DNA of 6,729 bases from the NCBI GenBank assembly GCA_024278435.1, contig JAJRTD010000069.1, forward strand, positions 1 through 6,729. The letters are read 5' to 3'. The stretch is from Gammaproteobacteria bacterium. GTDB lineage: Bacteria; Pseudomonadota; Gammaproteobacteria; SZUA-229. The translations under genes and the position numbers were made by a program. The notes under the pieces were generated by a model. That model saw nothing but the letters and a program-made list of their open reading frames with translations. It searched no databases and was not told the origin of the DNA. This document shows, one piece after another, positions 1 through 5,847 of the stretch. Position 1 is the stretch's first letter, and every line of letters starts with the position of its first letter.

Positions 1-426
1 AACCGGAACACCCGGACCGCAAGGCTGGCGGCGGAAATAAGCAATACCATTGAGCACCAGGCCAGTATCGAACGCACAAAATACCTGAACTCAAGCACCA
101 GGCAATTTACACCGGCACAGTATATGCGGGAGTGGATCAACCGTGTGGAGCGTATCGGCAACCTGAATTATCCCGACCAGGCAAGAAGACAGAAATTAAA
201 CGGCACCCTGATTCTGGATGTCGTCATCAATGCCGACGGGGAACTGATAAAAACCGATTTGCGCCAGTCATCCGGACACCAGGTACTGGATGATGCCGCC
301 AGGCGTATCGTGAAACTGGCAGCGCCTTTTTCTGCCTTTCCTGAAAAACTTCGTGCCGAAGCTGATGTCATACATATTACGCGTAGCTGGGAATTTTTAA
401 ATAACAGCCGCCTGCGCACACATTAA
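1..426 (+). CDS. TonB-like energy transducer, C-terminal part (5' truncated by window)
   Basis: The reading frame is open from base 1 to the TAA at 424-426, giving 141 residues without a start, so the gene begins outside the window. A TonB C-terminal domain is visible: a YPDQARRQ stretch, the strand GTLILDVVINADGEL, the SSGHQVLDDAA segment and a final VIHITRSWEF strand. In the TonB family this periplasmic domain contacts outer-membrane receptors, while the missing N-terminus would hold the membrane anchor and proline-rich linker. The residues before it (about 1-40) look helical and polar and are not recognised. It ends 3 bases before yqgE, so the two are probably co-transcribed. Its position next to yqgE-ruvX-pyrR matches tonB3 of Pseudomonas aeruginosa, which has been linked to twitching motility. 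The tonB3 name is an inference from position. Family assignment is confident; the partner receptor or process is unknown. Confidence 0.85.
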   Translation, partial: NRNTRTARLAAEISNTIEHQASIERTKYLNSSTRQFTPAQYMREWINRVERIGNLNYPDQARRQKLNGTLILDVVINADGELIKTDLRQSSGHQVLDDAARRIVKLAAPFSAFPEKLRAEADVIHITRSWEFLNNSRLRTH

Positions 427-429
427 CAG

Positions 430-1020
430 ATGACCGAAACCGACAATACCAAGCAGCAATCCGGCAGTGACAACCTGACCGGGCATTTCCTGATTGCCAT
501 GCCATCGCTGAATGACGGCTTCTTTAACCAGGCCGTCACCTATATCTGTGAACATGATGACAGCGGCTGTTTTGGCATTATCATAAACCAGCCGCTTGGT
601 GTCACCCTGCAACAGGTTATCAGTGAAATGAAGATCGAGGCCGGCGAAAATTACAACCGGGAACAGCCGGTTTATCTCGGCGGCCCCGTTGACCAGGGCC
701 GTGGTTTTATCCTGCACCGTCCGCCCGGCAACTGGCAATCCAGCCTCAGGGTAAACGACAGTGTTGCCCTGACTACGTCAAAAGACATTCTGCAGGCGAT
801 TGCCAGCAATGAAGGACCCCAAGACAACATTGTGGCTTTGGGTTATGCCGGCTGGGCCGCCGGCCAGCTGGAAGACGAGATGGCCGCCAACACCTGGTTG
901 AACTGTCCTGCCGATGAACAGATTATTTTTAACACCCCGGTCGAGCAGCGCTGGAAAGCGGCGGCCAGTCTCATTGGCATCGACCTTTCCTTACTCAGCA
1001 ATGATGCCGGCCATGCCTGA
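430..1020 (+). CDS. yqgE: YqgE/AlgH family protein (UPF0301)
   Basis: This 196-residue protein matches the YqgE/AlgH family over its full length, with a usual family size of about 185-190 residues. Visible family hallmarks are GHFLIAMPSLNDGFFNQAVTY near the N-terminus, CEHDDSGCFGIIINQPL, the central GGPVDQGRGFILHRP and the late ALGYAGWAAGQLEDE segment. It is probably cytosolic, as no signal peptide or membrane segment is visible. The biochemical role of the family is not settled; AlgH was named from alginate regulation in Pseudomonas. The ATG at 430 lies 3 bases after the tonB-like stop, with no good Shine-Dalgarno sequence, which suggests translational coupling. About 17 polar residues precede the conserved core, slightly more than in many homologues. 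The next gene, ruvX, is its usual neighbour in proteobacteria. Confidence 0.93.
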   Translation: MTETDNTKQQSGSDNLTGHFLIAMPSLNDGFFNQAVTYICEHDDSGCFGIIINQPLGVTLQQVISEMKIEAGENYNREQPVYLGGPVDQGRGFILHRPPGNWQSSLRVNDSVALTTSKDILQAIASNEGPQDNIVALGYAGWAAGQLEDEMAANTWLNCPADEQIIFNTPVEQRWKAAASLIGIDLSLLSNDAGHA

Positions 1021-1050
1021 ATACAGAGAAAAAATACAAGATAACTCTCT

Positions 1051-1080
1051 GCAATTTGCATTCATTTGCGTTCATTTGCG
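1051..1080 (+). repeat. Short tandem 10-mer repeat upstream of ruvX
   Basis: Two perfect consecutive copies of ttcatttgcg occupy 1061-1070 and 1071-1080. A degenerate copy (gcaatttgca) precedes them at 1051-1060. The stretch lies in the 98-bp spacer between yqgE and ruvX and does not look coding. It resembles the CTCTGCG...TGCGG repeat found again near 4677-4693. No function can be read from it. Confidence 0.7.
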
Positions 1081-1118
1081 GAATAACAAAATATTTATGT
1101 TGCTGTATTAACAAGCTC

Positions 1119-1538
1119 ATGAAAATTACCAGTGTCCTTGGCTTCGACTATGGCAAAAAACGTATCGGTATAGCCAGCGGTCAGACCATCACCCGTTCCG
1201 CCACCCCCTGCAAGACCATCAACCAGGTTGATGGCAATCCCGACTGGCAGGCTATTTATGATGAGATCCAGCAATACAAACCACAGGCTTTAATCGTAGG
1301 CATTCCCTACCATACCGATGGCAGTGAAAACAAAATGACGGCCGCCGCCCGGCATTTCTGCTATGAACTGGAAAAACGTTTCAGGTTACCGGTGTTCGAA
1401 ATCAACGAAGCCCTGACCTCCCGCCAGGCGGAAGCAAACCTCAAGCAGAGCAAAAAAATAAACAAGCACAATAAACACGAGATTGATAAAATGGCAGCTG
1501 CTATCATTGTGCAGAGCTGGCTCAACCAGCCCGATTAG
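1119..1538 (+). CDS. ruvX: Putative pre-16S rRNA nuclease / Holliday junction resolvase-like YqgF (RuvX)
   Basis: The 139-residue product has the RNase H-like fold signature of the YqgF family. The first strand is SVLGFDYGKKRIGIA with the catalytic-type Asp at residue 9. The middle strand is ALIVGIPYHTDGSE (most homologues have GLP with NMDG). Next comes INEALTS with the conserved Glu, and the C-terminal helix EIDKMAAAIIVQSWL carries the conserved Asp. In Escherichia coli the protein is essential and implicated in 16S rRNA 5' end maturation. The ATG at 1119 is chosen because the family core begins immediately after it. An in-frame TTG at 1056 would add 21 residues, including a Cys triplet, encoded by the tandem repeat and AT-rich spacer. 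The Shine-Dalgarno sequence is weak. The gene is 28 bp upstream of pyrR and is probably in the same operon. Confidence 0.93.
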   Translation: MKITSVLGFDYGKKRIGIASGQTITRSATPCKTINQVDGNPDWQAIYDEIQQYKPQALIVGIPYHTDGSENKMTAAARHFCYELEKRFRLPVFEINEALTSRQAEANLKQSKKINKHNKHEIDKMAAAIIVQSWLNQPD

Positions 1539-1566
1539 CACACACTCACAGACAAAACGGAAACAT

Positions 1567-2094
1567 ATGCAACAGGTCGCCACCCCGGAACAGCTTCTGG
1601 TACAACTGGCAGATAAATTACAGACATTGCTTGATGAAAGAGCAATCAGCAATCCGTTAATGGTCGGCATCCACACCGGCGGGGTCTGGGTTGCAACCCG
1701 GCTTCACCAGCTACTCAATATAGCCGAGCCACTGGCAACACTGGATATCAGTTTCTACCGTGACGATTTTTCACGCATCGGCATGAACCCCGAAGTAAAA
1801 CCTTCCGAACTGCCGCCGGATGTCGACGACCGTCATATTATCCTGGTCGATGACGTACTGCATACCGGCCGTACTATTCGCGCGGCTATGAATGAACTGT
1901 TCGATTATGGCCGTCCCGCCAGTGTCACCCTGGTGTGCCTGATCGAACGCAGCGGCCGTGAGCTGCCATTGCAGGCCGACATTGTCGGCCTGCACCTTGA
2001 CCTGAAAGAAGGTGAACACATCAAACTGACCGGTCCTGAACCGCTGGCATTCGACATACAGCAAAACAATTCACGGGAATCCTCTAACGGGTAA
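1567..2094 (+). CDS. pyrR: PyrR: bifunctional pyr operon regulator / uracil phosphoribosyltransferase homologue
   Basis: This 175-residue type I phosphoribosyltransferase is close to the usual PyrR length of about 170-180. The PRPP-binding loop [13 protein letters not shown] is at residues 91-103. The PyrR-typical [12 protein letters not shown] segment is at 59-70, and [11 protein letters not shown] is at 33-43. The reaction is uracil plus PRPP to UMP. In Firmicutes PyrR also binds UMP and pyr leader RNA to control attenuation. In Pseudomonas-type gammaproteobacteria a PyrR is encoded beside pyrB, and its regulatory mechanism is less clear. The ATG at 1567 is chosen over an in-frame upstream ATG at 1483, because those 28 extra codons overlap ruvX and lack family similarity. 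Only 28 bp separate it from ruvX, so there is no room here for an attenuator leader. pyrB follows after 7 bp. Confidence 0.92.
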   Translation: MQQVATPEQLLVQLADKLQTLLDERAISNPLMVGIHTGGVWVATRLHQLLNIAEPLATLDISFYRDDFSRIGMNPEVKPSELPPDVDDRHIILVDDVLHTGRTIRAAMNELFDYGRPASVTLVCLIERSGRELPLQADIVGLHLDLKEGEHIKLTGPEPLAFDIQQNNSRESSNG

Positions 2095-2101
2095 AGCTCA
2101 C

Positions 2102-3148
2102 ATGGTTAATAAAGCAACAAAACCCACAGACGCTTTAATCGGACACGATGCCTGGAATATTCAACTGGATAGAAACGGCAACCTGAAACATTTCCTTACC
2201 ACCGAGGGCCTGGGCTCACAAATCCTTGACCGCATCCTGGACACTGCCGAAAGCTTTGCCAACGTCAACGAAAAAAGCATTAAAAAAGTGCCTCTGCTGC
2301 GCGGTAAAACCATCGTAAATCTGTTTTTTGAAGCCAGCACCCGAACCCGCACCACCTTCGAACTGGCTGCAAAACGCCTGTCTGCCGATGTGTTAAATAT
2401 CAATATCAGCACCTCGGCGACATCAAAAGGCGAGACCCTGCTCGATACCCTGCAGAATATCCAGGCCATGCACTGTGACATGTTCGTGGTACGGCACAGC
2501 GATTCCGGTGCAGCACATTACATCGCCAATAATGTCGCGCCCAATATCAGCGTTATCAATGCCGGCGACGGCAGTCACGCACACCCCACCCAGGCCATGC
2601 TGGACATGTTCACCATCCGCCGCAAGAAAGGCGCTGACTTCGGCAAACTGCGTGTTGCCATCGTCGGTGATATATTGCATTCACGTGTCGCGCGCTCGCA
2701 GATCCATGCACTGAACACACTCAATACCGGCGATGTCCGTGTTATTGCTCCCCGGACACTGCTGCCGGTCGATATTGAAGACATGGGTGTAAACGTTTTT
2801 TACGACCTGCAGGCCGGCATTAAAGATGCCGATGTGGTTATCATGTTGCGCCTGCAGAAGGAACGCATGCAGGGCGCCCTGCTGCCCAGTGAACAGGAAT
2901 ACTTCCAGCTGTACGGTCTCAGCGAAGAACGCCTGCTGGCGGCAAAAGATGATGCCATTGTCATGCACCCCGGTCCGATCAACCGTGGCGTTGAAATCGA
3001 TTCCAATGTTGCCGACGGTCCACGCTCGGTCATCCTCGACCAGGTTTCCTACGGCATTGCCGTACGAATGGCGGTAATGACCATGACCCTGGGGCGTGAA
3101 CCGGAAGCCGATGACGCCACGACCACCAGTCAGGAGGCCGCGCAATGA
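2102..3148 (+). CDS. pyrB: Aspartate carbamoyltransferase, catalytic chain
   Basis: This cytosolic enzyme catalyses the second step of de novo pyrimidine synthesis: carbamoyl phosphate plus L-aspartate gives N-carbamoyl-L-aspartate. The 348 residues fit the Pseudomonas-type (class A) catalytic chain, which is longer than the E. coli chain because of an N-terminal extension. Catalytic features are intact: carbamoyl-phosphate loop STRTRTT at 79-85, the TSATSKGET loop with Lys109, Arg131 in [12 protein letters not shown] at 161-164, [11 protein letters not shown] at 189-199, [10 protein letters not shown] at 248-257 and [11 protein letters not shown] at 289-299. The N-terminal residues before NGNLKHFL (about 25) and the acidic tail are variable. 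In Pseudomonas, class A ATCase is a dodecamer of PyrB with a dihydroorotase-like PyrC', and nucleotides bind the PyrB N-terminal extension. The 4-base ATGA overlap with the next gene fits a stoichiometric complex. No pyrI-like regulatory-chain gene is present in the window. Confidence 0.97.
   Translation: MVNKATKPTDALIGHDAWNIQLDRNGNLKHFLTTEGLGSQILDRILDTAESFANVNEKSIKKVPLLRGKTIVNLFFEASTRTRTTFELAAKRLSADVLNINISTSATSKGETLLDTLQNIQAMHCDMFVVRHSDSGAAHYIANNVAPNISVINAGDGSHAHPTQAMLDMFTIRRKKGADFGKLRVAIVGDILHSRVARSQIHALNTLNTGDVRVIAPRTLLPVDIEDMGVNVFYDLQAGIKDADVVIMLRLQKERMQGALLPSEQEYFQLYGLSEERLLAAKDDAIVMHPGPINRGVEIDSNVADGPRSVILDQVSYGIAVRMAVMTMTLGREPEADDATTTSQEAAQ
3132..3137 (+). promoter_or_regulatory. Strong Shine-Dalgarno site for pyrC' inside the pyrB 3' end
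   Basis: AGGAGG lies 7 bases before the ATG at 3145, within the last codons of pyrB. It is the clearest ribosome-binding site in the window. Together with the ATGA overlap it fixes the pyrC' start and points to efficient coupled translation of the two partners. Confidence 0.85.
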
Positions 3149-4434
3149 GTTCTATCATTATAAAAAACGGCCAGCTGATCGACCCGGAAAACAATATCAA
3201 TCAACAGGCCGACATCCGGATAAACAACGGAAAAATCAGCGCCATTGCAGAAGCCGGAAGCCTGGACAGCAACAGCAGTGACAACGTACAGATCATTGAT
3301 GCCGGCGGCCTGAGTGTTATCCCCGGCCTGGTCGACTGCTGCGCCCGGCTGCGCGAGCCCGGACTGGAAAACAAGGCCACTATTTACAGCGAAACCATCG
3401 CCGCCAGCAATGCCGGCATTACCACCTTATGCTGCCCGCCTGATACCGACCCGGTTATCGATGAACCGGCCGTGGTCGAACTGATTCACCAGAAGGCGGC
3501 AAACTCCGCTCACAGCCACGTGGTAACGCTTGGCGCCCTGACCGCCGGATTGCACGGTGAGCATTTAAGTGAAATGTTTGCCCTGCAACAGGCCGGTTGT
3601 GTCGGTTTGAGCAACTGCCGCCAGCCGGTGACAAACGCACTGATCCTGAAACGCGCGTTTGCCTATGCCGCCACCTTTGGTTTTAACGTTTTTATTGAGC
3701 CCGATGAACACTGGTTAAGCACCGGCGGTTGTGCCCATGAAGGAAAAATCGCCACCCGCCTGGGCCTGAAAGGCATTCCGGTTTCAGCCGAAACTATTGC
3801 CATTGCCCGTGCTCTGGAGCTGGTCACCGAAACCGGTGTCAGCGCCCATTTTGGCCGGCTTTCAAGCGCACAGGGCGTGGAAATGATCCGCCGTGCGAAA
3901 AATGAACAGCTGCCGGTAACCGCCGATGTCAGCGCCCACCAGCTGCACCTGACCGAGCATGACATCAGTAGTTTCAACAGCGCCTGTCATGTCATACCGC
4001 CGCTGCGTACCCAGCGTGACCAGGAAGCATTACGTAATGCGGTGGCCGACGGCACCATTGATGCCATTTGTTCCGACCACCAGCCGCATAACATTGATGC
4101 CAAGCAGTCGCCTTTTGCCAGCACCGAAGCTGGCATTTCCGCGCTGGAAACATTCCTGCCCTTGTGCCTGCGCCTGTCCACGCAAACCACGTTAAGCCTT
4201 AATGAAATAATCAGCAGAATAACCCGGCAACCGGCCGCTATTCTGGGCATTAATGCCGGCACATTATCGGTTGGCGCCAGTGCCGATATCTGTATCTTTG
4301 ATGAAAACGAAGACTGGCAGCTGACAACCGACACCATCCGCAGCCACGGCAAAAACACACCGTTCCTCGGCTGGAATCTTCAGGGCAGGGTCAAGCACAC
4401 CATTGTTAACGGTGACTTGTTGTTTAGTGATTAA
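3145..4434 (+). CDS. pyrC': Dihydroorotase-like protein PyrC', predicted non-catalytic partner of PyrB
   Basis: The 429-residue protein has a class I dihydroorotase/amidohydrolase architecture. It starts with a small beta domain ([15 protein letters not shown]), followed by the TIM barrel, and ends with the returning beta segment ([17 protein letters not shown]). Key metal-site residues are lost. The usual D-x-H-x-H motif after PGLVD reads D64-C-C66-A-R68, although the following LREPG is kept. The bridging-Asp segment, normally SDDG, reads S156-N-C-R. The third His position (VFIEPDE, around 185) is Glu. His235 in the barrel and the SDHQPH segment with Asp311 are retained. This pattern is that of the inactive Pseudomonas pyrC' product, which serves as a structural component of the PyrB complex. 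The catalytic loss is inferred from motifs. A separate active dihydroorotase should exist elsewhere in the genome. It is translationally coupled to pyrB and is the last gene of the unit. Confidence 0.93.
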   Translation: MSSIIIKNGQLIDPENNINQQADIRINNGKISAIAEAGSLDSNSSDNVQIIDAGGLSVIPGLVDCCARLREPGLENKATIYSETIAASNAGITTLCCPPDTDPVIDEPAVVELIHQKAANSAHSHVVTLGALTAGLHGEHLSEMFALQQAGCVGLSNCRQPVTNALILKRAFAYAATFGFNVFIEPDEHWLSTGGCAHEGKIATRLGLKGIPVSAETIAIARALELVTETGVSAHFGRLSSAQGVEMIRRAKNEQLPVTADVSAHQLHLTEHDISSFNSACHVIPPLRTQRDQEALRNAVADGTIDAICSDHQPHNIDAKQSPFASTEAGISALETFLPLCLRLSTQTTLSLNEIISRITRQPAAILGINAGTLSVGASADICIFDENEDWQLTTDTIRSHGKNTPFLGWNLQGRVKHTIVNGDLLFSD

Positions 4435-4528
4435 TATATAAAAAAACAGATCACCGCAGATTAGGGCAGGAAGCTCGTAAGCAGGACAATGCAGGAGCAA
4501 TTGTCGAGGCGCGGAGACGCAGGCGCTG

Positions 4529-4532
4529 CTAA
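4529..4532. repeat. Left CTAA direct repeat (putative target site duplication)
   Basis: CTAA directly abuts the left terminal inverted repeat of the 130-bp element. The same four bases abut the right terminus at 4663-4666. A 4-bp YTAR duplication is typical of IS5-family transposition. Four bases can match by chance, so the weight comes from the exact placement at both ends. Confidence 0.6.
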
Positions 4533-4662
4533 GGATACTCTGAATAAGTGTCATTTAGAGCGCAGCGAAGAATCTTTTGCTCCGTAAGTAATTGATTGCT
4601 CAGTAGCTCAAGATCCTTCGACTGCGCTCAGGATGACAGATAAGGAATTATTCAGAGTATCC
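4533..4662. mobile_element. Putative MITE: 130-bp palindromic element with 15-bp terminal inverted repeats
   Basis: GGATACTCTGAATAA at 4533-4547 is the exact reverse complement of the 15 bases at 4648-4662. Inside these ends, 4549-4576 pairs with 4610-4638 with about four mismatches and one bulge. Each of these inner arms reads like the widespread bacterial intergenic sequence TGTCATnnnGAGCGCAG followed by CGAAG and ATCTT. A loop of about 33 bases (4577-4609) remains. The element is flanked by CTAA on both sides and contains no coding frame of its own. Size, perfect termini and the flanking duplication support a non-autonomous element mobilised by a transposase in trans. IS5-family origin is an inference from CTAA fitting YTAR. 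It lies between convergent genes, so the RNA hairpin could act as a bidirectional processing or termination structure, though no U-tract follows it. Confidence 0.75.
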
Positions 4663-4666
4663 CTAA
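4663..4666. repeat. Right CTAA direct repeat (putative target site duplication)
   Basis: This is the partner of the CTAA at 4529-4532, directly outside the right terminal inverted repeat. Removing the element plus one copy would restore a continuous spacer reading gctgctaacaaaatc. Confidence 0.6.
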
Positions 4667-4719
4667 CAAAATCAAACTCTGCGCCTCTGCGGTAAACTGC
4701 TTTTAAGAATTTTCCAGAC

Positions 4720-5799
4720 CTAGTTTTGCAGGTCTTTCATGCCGCCACCAAAATTGATTTTCCATTCAAGGTCACTGCTTGAATCGGCATTGGCCAGCGC
4801 CGCCTTCAAATCAATCTGCCGCGCCTTAAACAGATCAAACAGTGACTGGTCGAATGTTTTCATGCCGGACTCGTTACCTTTTTCCATAATATCCTTGATC
4901 TCATGGAAGTTACCTTCGCGGATCAGCTTGCTGATATACGGTGTATTTATCAGTACTTCAACGGCAGCGACACGGCTGCCATCTTCTTTTTTAACCAGCC
5001 GCTGTGCCAGAATGCAGTTCAAGTTCAATGACAGATCCATTAATACCTGGTTATGCGCTTCGCTGGGGAAGAAATTGAGCAAGCGATCCAGGGTCTGATA
5101 GGCATTGGTTGCATGCAGCGTGGTCAGGCATAAATGCCCGGTATCGGCATAACGCAGGGCCGACTCCATGGTGTCCCGGTCACGCGCCTCACCAATCATA
5201 ATCACATCCGGCGCTTCCCGCATGGCTTCACGCAGGGCATTGTCAAACGACAGGGTATCCAGCCCGACCTCGCGTTGCCCGACGATGCATTTTTTATGGC
5301 GAAACATAAATTCAATCGGGTCTTCAATAGTAAGAATGTGCCCGTTCTCGGTCATGTTCCGGTAATCCAGCATCGATGCCAGTGAGGTGGACTTGCCCAT
5401 GCCAGTAGCACCGACCACAAGGATCAGGCCCTTTTTACGCATAATCATGGTCTTGTATATTTCCGGCAGACCGAGTTCTTCCAGCGTGGGAATATCCGCC
5501 TTGATGAAACGGATTACCATGGACACTTCACCGCGCTGCACATAAATATTGATACGGAAACGTCCCAGGTCGGTATAGGACACCCCCAGATTCAGCTCCA
5601 GATTTTTTTCAAAGTCTTTTATCTGTGCAGGCGATAACAGATCATAGGCCAGCTTTTTTGTCATGCCCGGCGTCAGCATGCTTTTTCCGACCGGGCGCAT
5701 ATTACCTTCGATACGCACACTCACCGGTGCACCCGTGGTGAAATACATATCTGACGCCTGTTGCTCAGACATCAATTTTAAATACGGTTGCAAGTTCAT
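4720..5799 (-). CDS. PilT/PilU-family type IV pilus ATPase, second PilU-like paralogue
   Basis: This 359-residue cytosolic hexameric-type ATPase of the secretion/retraction superfamily would act at the base of the type IV pilus. An N-terminal PAS-like domain (about 1-100, with SDMYFTTGAPVSVRIEG and GRFRINIYVQRG) precedes the RecA-like core. The core has Walker A GATGMGKST (130-138), Asp box TIEDPIEF (157-164), Walker B DVIMIGEARD (198-207), His box TGHLCLTTLHA (220-230) and a C-terminal ISKLIREG (289-296) resembling PilT's AIRNLIRE. The APDVIMIGE and DRDTMESA wording is PilU-like rather than PilT-like. It ends soon after DLEWKINFGG and lacks the acidic tail of canonical PilU. Walker A carries Met where PilU/PilT usually have Ser or Thr, but the Lys and Ser are intact. 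It follows the neighbouring pilU gene by 48 bp with a weak GAG ribosome-binding site, so it is probably co-transcribed. Calling it plain pilU or pilT would be unsafe. Confidence 0.9.
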   Translation of the reverse strand: MNLQPYLKLMSEQQASDMYFTTGAPVSVRIEGNMRPVGKSMLTPGMTKKLAYDLLSPAQIKDFEKNLELNLGVSYTDLGRFRINIYVQRGEVSMVIRFIKADIPTLEELGLPEIYKTMIMRKKGLILVVGATGMGKSTSLASMLDYRNMTENGHILTIEDPIEFMFRHKKCIVGQREVGLDTLSFDNALREAMREAPDVIMIGEARDRDTMESALRYADTGHLCLTTLHATNAYQTLDRLLNFFPSEAHNQVLMDLSLNLNCILAQRLVKKEDGSRVAAVEVLINTPYISKLIREGNFHEIKDIMEKGNESGMKTFDQSLFDLFKARQIDLKAALANADSSSDLEWKINFGGGMKDLQN

Positions 5800-5847
5800 C
5801 AGTTCATCTCATTTAATAACATTCAAAACAGTTATTCGGTGATCGAT

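Larger units (their letters stand above)
4453..4693. repeat. Outer inverted pair of CTCTGCG/TGCGG-type intergenic repeats flanking the MITE
   Basis: The right copy, ctctgcgcctctgcggt at 4677-4693, is mirrored on the left in two pieces. The sequence aggcgcggag at 4507-4516 pairs with ctctgcgcct at 4677-4686 (9 of 10). The sequence accgcaga at 4453-4460 pairs perfectly with tctgcggt at 4686-4693. About 46 bp separate the two left pieces (4461-4506). That stretch contains three GCAGG words and a small gacaat/attgtc hairpin (4485-4490 with 4500-4505). The pair encloses the palindromic element and probably predates its insertion. It may once have formed a terminator-like stem between the convergent genes. 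Confidence 0.5.

Noticed and set aside
1083..1111. Possible promoter for ruvX-pyr with TATTAA at 1106-1111 as -10
   Set aside because: No acceptable -35 hexamer is found at 16-18 bp spacing, and AT-rich hexamers are expected by chance in this spacer.
1056..1118. TTG-initiated N-terminal extension of ruvX by 21 residues
   Set aside because: It would be encoded by the tandem repeat and AT-rich spacer, has an odd Cys-rich composition and no ribosome-binding site. The family core begins right after the ATG at 1119.
1483..1566. Upstream ATG extending pyrR by 28 residues into ruvX
   Set aside because: The extension overlaps the conserved C-terminal helix of ruvX in another frame and has no PyrR similarity. 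The ATG at 1567 gives the usual family length.
2681..3145. 154-codon minus-strand open frame opposite pyrB
   Set aside because: It lies entirely antisense to a strongly conserved pyrB coding region and its translation has no recognisable domain.
4264..4554. Minus-strand 96-codon frame running from the MITE into pyrC'
   Set aside because: It overlaps the conserved pyrC' 3' end and starts in repeat sequence. There is no ribosome-binding site or recognisable product.
4533..4676. Classical intrinsic terminator formed by the palindrome
   Set aside because: No run of U residues follows the stem on either strand, and the perfect termini with CTAA duplication fit a mobile element better.
4716..4735. 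agacct/aggtct inverted repeat at the end of the second pilU-like gene
   Set aside because: Only six base pairs, overlapping the stop codon and last codons, with no supporting tract. It is probably chance.
4720..5799. Assignment as PilT
   Set aside because: The Walker B and His-box wording is PilU-like and differs from typical PilT, although the LIRE motif is partly kept.
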